Shown: positions 55,670 to 63,355 of the stretch, piece after piece
Layout: every line of letters begins with the position of its first letter
Numbering within the stretch: position 1 is the stretch's first letter
NCBI GenBank assembly: GCA_005804885.1
Contig: SYOX01000095.1
Span: 1 to 64,000 of the forward strand
Origin: Pseudomonadota bacterium
Lineage (GTDB): Bacteria; Myxococcota_A; Bradymonadia; Bradymonadales; GCA-2716585
Reading direction: 5' to 3'
DNA length: 64,000 bases
Program-made: the position numbers and the translations under genes
Notes under the pieces: generated by a model
What the model was told of the DNA's origin: nothing
The model's input: the letters and a program-made list of their open reading frames with translations, nothing else
Databases searched by the model: none

Positions 55670-58084
55670 ATGATGCAAACCATAGCCTTACGCACCACCA
55701 CACGACGCAGGGGTCCGCGCCCCGTAGCCCCCCTCGCCTGGACGGCCCTGGTCCTCGTCGGCCTCCTCGCGGCGCCCTTCCCCGCCGCCCGCGCCCAGGA
55801 GACGCACGACGGCCTCAAGGACGGCCTCCCCTGGACGATCAAGGACCCCTTCGCGGTGCTCAGCTCCGACACGATCGCCCGAGGGCCGCGCGGGGCGAGC
55901 TTCGCCGCCCCTCCCGATCTCTCACCGCTCAGCCCCGGCCAGCGCCCAACGCCCTCCCTGGACGTCCGTCGCCCCGATGCCCCACGGCCCGCCGATCAGG
56001 ACGCCGAGGCCCGCCTTGCCTGGATCTATTGGCAGGCGAGGGCCATGTCCGGGGGTGGCGACCACGCGGGGGCCGCCGTCGCACTGGCCGCGATGGCGCC
56101 CCACGCGGGCGGCATCGCCCGCGACCTCCACCTCGACGCCGCCGAGGCCTTCGCCAAGGCCGGCGATCCGGCCTCCTCCCAGGCGCACCTCGCCCTCTCC
56201 GGCGGCGCCTCCTCGCCTCTCCAGCGGGCCAGGATCGGGGCTCGGCTGGCGCTGCTGGACGATCGCTGGCCGGAGGCCCTCCTGGCCTCGAAGGCGCTCT
56301 TCGACGGCGACGACCCCGCCCCGGACGCCGAGGGCTGCGCGCTGGCCCTCCTGCTGCTCAAGGCCGCGCCAGCAGCCGCCCTGGAGCCGGCCCTGGGACG
56401 ACCGGGGGTGACGGAGATCCTCCGACGGCTCGGCGTCGTCTGCGCCAACGACGCCCGCGGCGCCGAGATCGACGTGGCCTTCAAGGCGCTGACCGCCAGG
56501 ATCGGCGCCAGCGCCGCCCGCCGCGTCGCGCCAGGCCCCCGCGAGATCCTGATCCGCGCCAACCTGCACATGGCGCTGGCCGAGAACAAGGAGGCCCATG
56601 ACCTGCTCGCCGGGCTGCTCAAGGGCAAGGCGCTCGATCCAGCGATGGCCTGCGAGGTCCCCTTCTGGATGGCGCGCGCGCTCAAGGCGATGAAGCGAAA
56701 CGGCGAGACCCGGCGGTATTACGAGCAGGCCATGGGGGCCTGCACGCTGGAGGTCGCCGCCCGCTCCGAGGCGCTCCGGGTCCTTCGCACGAGAGCCCAC
56801 CACTGGACCGGCGACAGGGCCCTTCGCGAGCGCGATCTCAAGACCGCGCGCGCCGCATTCGAGGCCATCGCCGCCGAGGTCCCCGACGCCCGGCACGCCG
56901 ACGACGCGATCTACAACCTGCGCGAGATAGCCCTGGCCGAGGGCCGGGACAAGGACGCCGCGGCGCTGATGGCTCGCCTCCTTGGCGACTACCCCCTGGG
57001 CGACATGACCCGTGAGGCCGTCTGGGCGCCCATCTTTGAAGATCTCAAACAACGACGATGGCTTGCAGCGCGAGAGCGCCTCCTGGTGGCCGTCGAGATG
57101 CCCCCTGACCCCACCTATTACAGCCAGGGTCGACACCGCTATTACCTGGGCTATGTGGACTCGGTGCTGGGCGATGACGACGCGGCAGCCCGCCACTGGG
57201 CGCGGTGTTTTTCCGAAAACCCGAGCGCCTTCTACGGCCACCTCTGCGCCCAGTCGCTCATGACCACCTCTGGAGGTCGCGCATACGTCGCCGGGCTCTC
57301 GCGCCCGATGAGGGCCGAGCCGGTCCCTTTCGAAGTCCGCGATCCCGCCCTGCGAGGCTTCATCCTCCTGGGCGACTTTGGCCGCGCCAGCGCGCTGGTC
57401 CTGAGCGCGCCCTCCCCTTCCCCCCACGATCTCTGGCTCGGGGCCTGGCTCGCGCACCTGGACGGCCAGCCGACTCTGGCCCACAACATCGCGCGCCGCC
57501 GCGTGCCCGGCTGGCCCGAGCGCTACGGGATGCCGACGGCCCGCACGCGGCTCTTGTGGGAGATCGCCTTCCCCGACCCCTACAAGGCCCTCCAGGATCG
57601 CTGGTCCGAAGAGCGGGGCGTTGATCCCGCTCTGGTGCGCGCCATCACCCGTGAGGAGTCAGGCTTTGAGCCGCGCCTGGTCTCGTGGGCTGGCGCGGTG
57701 GGCTTGATGCAGTTGATCCTCCCGACAGCGCGCGGCAATGCCCAGGGGGTGGGCGTCGAGATCACGCAGCAGAGCCTGATGCGGCCCGAGATCAACATCC
57801 CCATCGCCACCCGCTTCCTGAGGCAGCTCGTCGACGAGTTTGGCGCGCACCCGCTGTTGGTCGCCTGCGGCTACAACGCCGGCCCAGGCGCCCCGCAGAA
57901 GTGGATCAAGGAGCGCGGCGGGTGGAACACGGGCCTCTTCGCCGAGGCCACCCCCTACGAGGAGGCGCGCAACTACAGCCGCCGCGTGACGGGCAGCCAC
58001 GGCATCTACCAGTGGCTCTACAAGGCCGACGTCGCCCCCGGAGAGCCTCCCCTTGCGCGGTGGTCGGTGACGATCCCGCGGTGA
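55670..58084 (+). CDS. Soluble lytic murein transglycosylase (Slt70-like)
   Basis: 804 aa from ATG 55670 (or the next codon, also ATG); no clear SD, so translation may be coupled to the upstream gene. Signal peptide LVLVGLLAAPFPAARAQE. Residues 90-620 form a helical superstructure of TPR-like pairs, the doughnut of Slt70-type enzymes. The C-terminal SLT domain has the catalytic Glu in ITREESGFEP (near 662), AVGLMQLILPTA and YNAGPG.P.KW, all standard for family 1 lytic transglycosylases. It cleaves peptidoglycan between MurNAc and GlcNAc with anhydro-MurNAc formation, in the periplasm. Convergent with prs, 22 bp apart. Confidence 0.93.
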   Translation: MMQTIALRTTTRRRGPRPVAPLAWTALVLVGLLAAPFPAARAQETHDGLKDGLPWTIKDPFAVLSSDTIARGPRGASFAAPPDLSPLSPGQRPTPSLDVRRPDAPRPADQDAEARLAWIYWQARAMSGGGDHAGAAVALAAMAPHAGGIARDLHLDAAEAFAKAGDPASSQAHLALSGGASSPLQRARIGARLALLDDRWPEALLASKALFDGDDPAPDAEGCALALLLLKAAPAAALEPALGRPGVTEILRRLGVVCANDARGAEIDVAFKALTARIGASAARRVAPGPREILIRANLHMALAENKEAHDLLAGLLKGKALDPAMACEVPFWMARALKAMKRNGETRRYYEQAMGACTLEVAARSEALRVLRTRAHHWTGDRALRERDLKTARAAFEAIAAEVPDARHADDAIYNLREIALAEGRDKDAAALMARLLGDYPLGDMTREAVWAPIFEDLKQRRWLAARERLLVAVEMPPDPTYYSQGRHRYYLGYVDSVLGDDDAAARHWARCFSENPSAFYGHLCAQSLMTTSGGRAYVAGLSRPMRAEPVPFEVRDPALRGFILLGDFGRASALVLSAPSPSPHDLWLGAWLAHLDGQPTLAHNIARRRVPGWPERYGMPTARTRLLWEIAFPDPYKALQDRWSEERGVDPALVRAITREESGFEPRLVSWAGAVGLMQLILPTARGNAQGVGVEITQQSLMRPEINIPIATRFLRQLVDEFGAHPLLVACGYNAGPGAPQKWIKERGGWNTGLFAEATPYEEARNYSRRVTGSHGIYQWLYKADVAPGEPPLARWSVTIPR

Positions 58085-58106
58085 CAGGAGGCCGTGGCAG
58101 GGGGCG

Positions 58107-59048
58107 TCAGCGGAAGAGCGCGCTGACGGAGTTTCCGTCGTGAATGCGCTGGATGGCTCGGGCGAAGAGGCCGGCGACGGAGAGGACCTTGATCTTGTCG
58201 GGCTTCTGACCGATGAGCGGGATGGTGTCGGTGACGATGACCTCGGTCACCGGGCTCTGCGCGATCAACTCCAGGGCCTTGCCGCTGAAGACGCCGTGGG
58301 AGGCGACGGCCTTGACCTCGGCAGCGCCGCGCTGCAGGAGGAAGTCGGTGGCCTCGACGAGGGTCTTGGCGCTGGCGATCTCGTCGTCGATGATCAGGGC
58401 GAGCTTGCCCCTGACGTCGCCGATGAGGTCGACCGAGGCGGGGGAGTCGTCGCCATCGCGCAGCCGGCGCTTGTCGATGATGGCGATGGGCAGGTTGAGC
58501 TTGTTGGCGTAGCGGCCGACGTCCTTGGCCTCGCCGGCGTCGGCGGCGATGATGACGGCGTTGGAGAGATCCTGGCGCTCCAGGTAGTCGCAGAGGATGT
58601 TGGCGGCCTGGAGCTGGTCGGTGGGCACGCGGAAGAAGCCCTGGACCTGGGGGGCGTGAAGATCCATCGTCAGGACCCTGTCGGCGCCGGAGGCCAGCAA
58701 CAGATCGGCCATGAGGCGCGCGGCGATGGAGATGCGCGGCTTGTCCTTCTTGTCCGAGCGCACGTAGGGCACGTAGGGCAGCACGGCGGTGACGCGGCGG
58801 GCCGAGGCGCTCTTGAGGGCGTCGATGGCCAGGAAGGTCTCAAAGACGTGGGTGTGGAGCGGCGCCGAGGCGGTCTGGACGTAGAAGACGTCGCACTCGC
58901 GGACGTTCTCCAGGATCTGGACCTCCAGGGTCTCGTTGGGCAGGTCGGTCGTGACGCTGCGGCCGAGTTCCATGCCCAGGGACTGGGTGATGAGTCTGGA
59001 CAGCTCCGGGTGGCTGCGCCCTGTGAAGATCTTAAGTTCGCCGGCCAT
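58107..59048 (-). CDS. prs: Ribose-phosphate pyrophosphokinase with unusual PRPP loop
   Basis: 313 aa, ATG with a GGGGGAAGGG site. It makes PRPP from ribose 5-phosphate and ATP for nucleotide, His and Trp synthesis. The family pattern is followed through LKIFTGRSHPELS, VLPYVPYVRSDKKDKPRISIAARL (in part), DRVLTMDLHAPQVQGFFRVPTD and IAIIDKRR, ending RIHDGNSVSALFR. Two signature sites differ from the usual sequences: the strand normally VVSPDxGG reads IAADAGEAK, and the PRPP-binding loop normally VDDxIDTxGT reads IDDEIASAKT. Both acidic residues remain. It is probably still a PRPP synthetase, but a divergent one. Last gene of a five-gene operon, 18 bp after rimI. Confidence 0.88.
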   Translation of the reverse strand: MAGELKIFTGRSHPELSRLITQSLGMELGRSVTTDLPNETLEVQILENVRECDVFYVQTASAPLHTHVFETFLAIDALKSASARRVTAVLPYVPYVRSDKKDKPRISIAARLMADLLLASGADRVLTMDLHAPQVQGFFRVPTDQLQAANILCDYLERQDLSNAVIIAADAGEAKDVGRYANKLNLPIAIIDKRRLRDGDDSPASVDLIGDVRGKLALIIDDEIASAKTLVEATDFLLQRGAAEVKAVASHGVFSGKALELIAQSPVTEVIVTDTIPLIGQKPDKIKVLSVAGLFARAIQRIHDGNSVSALFR

Positions 59049-59066
59049 CGCCCTTCCCCCGATCCA

Positions 59067-59555
59067 TCATGAGTTGTCGCCGATCATCATCGCCATGACG
59101 ACGGCGTCCTCGTCGTTGTCGGCGTAGTAGCGCTTGCGCGTGCCGATGGACTTGAGCCCGAAGCCTTCGTACAAGCCGATGGCGGCTGCGTTGCTCGCCC
59201 TGACTTCCAGCGTCATATACTGGAGACGCTCGGCCTTGCATACCCCCAGCAGCCTGTTGAGCAAGGCCTGGGCGATCCCGCGGCGCCGAAGGTCCGGGTG
59301 GACGGCGACGTTGAGGACGTGCAGCTCGTCGTGGACCGCCCAGTAGACGACGTGGGCGACGAGCCGCCCGGCCTGCCCGGTCGGGTGGACCACCTCGATG
59401 CGGGACCAGGTCGCCTCCAGCTCCCTCAGAAAGACGGACTCGGGCCAGGGGATCGGGTAGCAGCGCAGCTCGACCTCCATCAGCGCCTCGATGTCCTGCC
59501 GGACCATCGGGCGTATCTGGTATCCGTCGATCAGCTCCTGGCCTGGCCCGCTCAC
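59067..59555 (-). CDS. rimI: Ribosomal-protein-alanine N-acetyltransferase RimI-like
   Basis: 162 aa; the GTG at 59555 overlaps the stop of engB (GTGA). A GNAT fold is evident: IRPMVRQDIEALMEVE, CYPIPWPESVFLRELE (the typical RimI W-P/F segment), LHVLNVAVHPDLRRRGIAQALL with the acetyl-CoA-binding R-R-G-I-A loop, LEVRASNAAAIGLYEGFGLKSIGTRKRYY. This order is that of RimI, which acetylates the N-terminus of ribosomal protein S18; paralogues with other substrates exist. Position between engB and prs in a ribosome/nucleotide housekeeping run agrees with it. Confidence 0.9.
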   Translation of the reverse strand: MSGPGQELIDGYQIRPMVRQDIEALMEVELRCYPIPWPESVFLRELEATWSRIEVVHPTGQAGRLVAHVVYWAVHDELHVLNVAVHPDLRRRGIAQALLNRLLGVCKAERLQYMTLEVRASNAAAIGLYEGFGLKSIGTRKRYYADNDEDAVVMAMMIGDNS

Positions 59556-60211
59556 GCGCCCTTGGCCTCCTGGCCGGCTTCAACGACGGGCTGCTCGGGC
59601 TCCACGCTGGGCGCAAGGCGCGGGAGGCAGAGCTCGGCGATGCGCTCCCAGAGTTTTTCGCGGCCCTTGCGGGTGTGGCTGGAGAAGAGGATGAGGTCGT
59701 CGTTGGAGATCTTGAGGTCGCGGGTGATCTCGACGAGGCGCTGGTGGGCCTTGTTGCGGCTGAGCTTGTCGGCCTTGGTGAAGACGAGGATGGGCTGGAC
59801 GCCGAAGTGAGGCAGGGCCTCGATGAGCTGCCTGTCGTCGTCCTCCATGCCGCGGCGCACGTCCATGACGATGACGAGCGCCTTGAGCAGGCGGCGGCCG
59901 AGGTAGCTGTCGACCATCGTCCCCCACTCGCTCTTGATCTTCGCGGGGACACGGGCGAAGCCGTAGCCGGGCAGATCGACGAGGGAGAGCTCTCGGTCGT
60001 CGCCGAGCTGGACGGTGAAGAAGTTGATGTGCTGGGTACGGCCGGGGGTCCGGCTGACCTTGACGAGCGCCTTTCGCATCAGCAAGGTGTTGATAAGGCT
60101 CGACTTTCCGACATTGCTACGCCCCGCAAAGGCGACCTCGGGGAGATCCCACTCGGGGTAGTGCGAAGGCTTGATGGCGCTCTTGATGAAGGCTGAGTTT
60201 TTTATTTTCAC
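59552..60211 (-). CDS. engB: Ribosome biogenesis GTP-binding protein EngB (YsxC/YihA)
   Basis: 219 aa, GTG start at 60211. G1 GRSNVGKSS, G2 region SRTPGRTQHINFF, G3 DLPGYGFA, G4 TKADK and G5 SSHTRKG are all present and spaced as in EngB. It is an essential GTPase of large-subunit assembly in most bacteria. The C-terminal 25 residues (EPEQPVVEAGQEAKGA) extend beyond the usual end. It lies 14 bp after a polytopic membrane protein gene and overlaps rimI by four bases. Confidence 0.96.
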   Translation of the reverse strand: MKIKNSAFIKSAIKPSHYPEWDLPEVAFAGRSNVGKSSLINTLLMRKALVKVSRTPGRTQHINFFTVQLGDDRELSLVDLPGYGFARVPAKIKSEWGTMVDSYLGRRLLKALVIVMDVRRGMEDDDRQLIEALPHFGVQPILVFTKADKLSRNKAHQRLVEITRDLKISNDDLILFSSHTRKGREKLWERIAELCLPRLAPSVEPEQPVVEAGQEAKGA

Positions 60212-60225
60212 GGGTTGGCTCGGCG

Positions 60226-61551
60226 CTAAAGCTCAAAGAGTCCCACGCCGCTGACGAAGCCGCCGATGGCGGCGGCGAGCAGCGCGGCGATGCCGACGGC
60301 GACGACAACGCCGCGCAGCACCTTGTAGAAGGGTCGAGGTGCGGCGCCGGCGCCGTGCAGGACAAGGAGCATCGCGGTGAGGGCGAAGGCGGCGCCGGCG
60401 AGCAGGAAGTCCGCAGCGGCGGAGAGCCCCCAGATGCCCGTGGTCTGCCGGGTCTGAAAGAGCCACAGCGCCAGCGCCAGCCAGCTGCAGAGGGTCGCGA
60501 TCTGGAAGGCGTCCCGGGCGGCCAGCGTGTGCAGGGCGACATCAAGGGCGCCGAGAGGCTGCCTCGGGGGGCGGGACCACCACCGGGACAGGCCAGCGCC
60601 GAGGCCACCGAGGCCGCCCGTGACGAGCAGAGCCAGCGAGAGGCCGGCCAGCTGCGCGGCGACGGAGACCGGCGGCGTGCCCGAGATCCGGGGCTCGACG
60701 GCGCGGGCCTGCTCGGAGCCGACCCGGGCGATCGACTGCACGACCTCCTTGGCCTGGGCGGTCAGATCGACGTCGAGGCCATGAAGCGAGAGGATCCAGC
60801 CGGCGGCGCCGAGCAAGAGCCCTCCGCCGACCACCGCGGCGAGGGCGGCCGAGGCGCGCGCGGGGAGGAGCGCGGCGCCGATCAGCGTGACGGCGCCGAC
60901 GAGGATCAGAAAGCCGAGATCCTGCTGGGGGGCCGACGCGGCGATCCCCGCGCCGATGTCCGCCATCCACAGGACAGGCTGGCCGTCCGCGCCGACGACG
61001 GGCAAGGCCGCGACCCTGGGCTCGGGGCTGAGGCTGGACAGTCGACCGAAGGCCAGCCCGGCCATCGCGGCGCAGGCCAGCGGGATGGACGCGGCGGCGA
61101 AGTCGACCCGGGCGCCTTCGAGGCGCTCGCTGGCGCGCAGCATGAAGCCAAGGGCCAGGGCGAGGAGGCCGCCGCAGGCGATCATGAGGCCGGCCTGGAG
61201 GCCGTCCATGACGAAGGGGACCTCCGCGGGCGGCGGGCTGATCTGGAGCAGGATGAACGCGGCCGCCAGCGGCCCGGCGCTGGTCAGCAGCCCGGGGAGC
61301 TGTTCGGCCAGCTTGCCCTCGCCCAACGCGAGGCCGCTGGACATCACGCCGCCGAAGAGCCAGAGCGCCGGGATGATCGCCGAGGGGACGGGGATCACGC
61401 CCCACACCCCTGCGCTGGCCGCCGCGACGGACGCCGCGCCCACCAGGAGCCTGAAGGCGAGGATGTGGTTTCGCGCCCTGGCCCGCTCGCGGACCACGCC
61501 GCTGCCAAGAACCAGGAGGAGGAGCGCCACGGTGACGATGATCGCGCTCAT
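60226..61551 (-). CDS. Polytopic membrane protein, partner of the ResB-like protein
   Basis: 441 aa; ATG overlaps the upstream stop by four bases (ATGA). About twelve hydrophobic helices cover the chain, starting MSAIIVTVALLLLVLG and ending AAAIGGFVSGVGLFEL. Position after a ResB-like gene is where CcsA/ResC (haem handling subunit of system II cytochrome c assembly) would be expected. The defining WWD-type tryptophan motif (WGxxWxWD) is absent, so I do not call it CcsA; it may be a degenerate or functionally distinct partner. A soluble loop with SPEPRVAALPVVGADGQPV lies between helices 6 and 7. Followed 14 bp later by engB. Confidence 0.6.
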   Translation of the reverse strand: MSAIIVTVALLLLVLGSGVVRERARARNHILAFRLLVGAASVAAASAGVWGVIPVPSAIIPALWLFGGVMSSGLALGEGKLAEQLPGLLTSAGPLAAAFILLQISPPPAEVPFVMDGLQAGLMIACGGLLALALGFMLRASERLEGARVDFAAASIPLACAAMAGLAFGRLSSLSPEPRVAALPVVGADGQPVLWMADIGAGIAASAPQQDLGFLILVGAVTLIGAALLPARASAALAAVVGGGLLLGAAGWILSLHGLDVDLTAQAKEVVQSIARVGSEQARAVEPRISGTPPVSVAAQLAGLSLALLVTGGLGGLGAGLSRWWSRPPRQPLGALDVALHTLAARDAFQIATLCSWLALALWLFQTRQTTGIWGLSAAADFLLAGAAFALTAMLLVLHGAGAAPRPFYKVLRGVVVAVGIAALLAAAIGGFVSGVGLFEL

Positions 61552-63140
61552 CGTGAGCCCTCCTCGTTCCCGGACAGCGGCGCGTTCTCGTCGCCGAGGG
61601 CCTCCGTGCCGTCATTTTCTTCGAACGCGCCCTCGTCGCCGAGGGCCTCCGCGCCGTCGTCCTCGTCGACCTCGGCCCGACCGGCCCCGTCCTCATCGCC
61701 GGCTTCGGACTCAAGGTCGCCCTCGTCCTCCGCCGCGTCGCCGGGGTCTTCGCCCTCGGCTTCCTCTTCATCGCCCAGATCGTCTTGCTCGTCGTCGGGC
61801 TCGTCGTAACCCCCACCGGTCTCCTCGTCCTCGCCGGAGGGCTCGTCGTAGGCCTCGTCGGGATCCCGCCCCGCCACGACCCGGGCGACCATCATCGCGA
61901 GGCCCTCGCCGTCGTTGATGGAGGAGAGCAGGAGCGCCTCCTGGCCGCGCCGCGTGACGCGGACCGAGGCGGTCTGAGCGGCGAAGAAGAGCAGGAAGAC
62001 GCCCAGCGCCAGCAGGCCGATGAAGATCGCGACGGGATCAAAGCCCGCCGGCTGGCTGATGAGCAGGGTCACCTGGTGACCGGGGATGGTCCGCTTGTAG
62101 GTGATCTCAAAGCGCCCCTTGCGGTGGAGCCTGTCAAAGCCCGCGGCGCCCTCGAAGACCCAGAACTCCTGTGATTCTGCGCCCTTGGAGGCGGTGACCG
62201 CGCCGTGGGCCGCGAGGCCCTGGCCGTCCATGAAGTCTGGATCGATGCGGTCGATGCTGAAGACCGAGGCCCCATCGGGGCCGCCCACGGCGCGGCCTGC
62301 GATGAGCGAGAGCGGGAAGACGGCGCCGGTCTCCGTGTCCTTGACCTCGACCTCGACGCCAACGGGGCGCGGGGTGGGCTCGACGGCCCCGAGGCGGAGG
62401 GTGAAGGGGCCGAAGACGATGGGCTGCGCCCTGTCCACGGTGCCCTGGACCTGGGCGCCGGTCGGGATCTGGGTGGCCTGGATCGTGGCGGTCGTGTGAC
62501 CGGCGGCGTCCGCCTTGCCAGCCTGGAGGCGCCCCAGGTCGAGATCCTTGAGCTCAAAGCGCCACCCGCCGAGGTTCTCCTGGACCTTGAGGCCCTCCCG
62601 GAGCACCAGCGCCGACTCTGCGTCCTTCGCCGTCGAGAGCTGGAGCTTGCCGCCTCTGGGCAGGCCCTCGTCCTGCCAGATCGGCGCCAGCACGAAGCCC
62701 AGCAGCGCGACCAAGAGGGTCAGGGCGCCGGCCGAGGCCGCAGCTCCGCCAAAGGCGGCGCTGCGCCGTCGGGAGAGGCCCATCGCCCGCTCGACGGCCC
62801 GGAAGCCGTCCTGGCCGGCCTCGATGCTCAAGTCGGGGTTGATCGCGTCCTCGTTGCCCAGCCGCGCGCCCTTGAGCGCCGGCAGCAGCCGGGCGACGAA
62901 CATCGCCAACCCTGAGATGGCCACGATCGCGCCGCCGACGGCGCGCACGCTGACCACGGTCCAGGCCACGGTGCTGTTCTCAAGGAAGCGCGCGGCCTCG
63001 GCGAAGTGCAGGCCCGACAGAAGAGCCAGACCAGCCGCGCAGAAGAAGGGCGAGGCGATGACAAGAAAGAGCTTGTCGATGAGGCCGTTGCCGACTTCGG
63101 GGCGTCGGGATCGGCGACGGTCTTGGGCGTGGCGAGACAA
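61548..63140 (-). CDS. ResB/Ccs1-like membrane protein with long acidic tail
   Basis: 530 aa. TTG at 63140 has GAGGG five bases upstream. Four membrane helices (about 22-42, 62-86, 130-160, 360-385) frame a large extracytoplasmic domain between helices 3 and 4, the ResB/Ccs1 topology. The end of that domain and the last helix (RTIPGHQVTLLISQPAGFDP then IFIGLLALGVFLLFF, followed by VRVTRR) match the ResB C-terminus. ResB works with ResC/CcsA in cytochrome c haem attachment. Unusually, about 110 residues of Asp/Glu/Gly (DDEQDDLGDEEEAEGEDP and on) follow in the cytoplasm. First gene of the operon leading to engB, rimI and prs; divergent from coaE. Confidence 0.72.
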   Translation of the reverse strand: MSRHAQDRRRSRRPEVGNGLIDKLFLVIASPFFCAAGLALLSGLHFAEAARFLENSTVAWTVVSVRAVGGAIVAISGLAMFVARLLPALKGARLGNEDAINPDLSIEAGQDGFRAVERAMGLSRRRSAAFGGAAASAGALTLLVALLGFVLAPIWQDEGLPRGGKLQLSTAKDAESALVLREGLKVQENLGGWRFELKDLDLGRLQAGKADAAGHTTATIQATQIPTGAQVQGTVDRAQPIVFGPFTLRLGAVEPTPRPVGVEVEVKDTETGAVFPLSLIAGRAVGGPDGASVFSIDRIDPDFMDGQGLAAHGAVTASKGAESQEFWVFEGAAGFDRLHRKGRFEITYKRTIPGHQVTLLISQPAGFDPVAIFIGLLALGVFLLFFAAQTASVRVTRRGQEALLLSSINDGEGLAMMVARVVAGRDPDEAYDEPSGEDEETGGGYDEPDDEQDDLGDEEEAEGEDPGDAAEDEGDLESEAGDEDGAGRAEVDEDDGAEALGDEGAFEENDGTEALGDENAPLSGNEEGSR

Positions 63141-63355
63141 GTGAACCCTCGAAGAGATCGCGGCCGCGAGAGGATGGCAACAGCGGTCGGGTTGCGCCGC
63201 CGCTGGGGGCGGTGGTAGAAGGAAGAGCTAGCACACGCCATGGAGCGAGTCAACCCGCACAGCCACGGGCTTGAGCCCTCGATGGCGGCCCCTGGCGCGC
63301 CTCGACGACGCGCCGAGATCCACGCGCCGAAGGCCCAGCCGGGAGGTCGAGACCG
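63141..63355. promoter_or_regulatory. Divergent region between the ResB-like gene and coaE
   Basis: 215 bp that must carry both promoters. GGGAGG at 63341-63346 is the ribosome-binding site of coaE. No convincing -35/-10 pair or dyad is seen. Confidence 0.3.

Noticed and set aside
60226-61551. CcsA/ResC call for the polytopic protein
   Set aside because: Position and helix number fit loosely, but the WGxxWxWD motif is missing, so the name is not justified.
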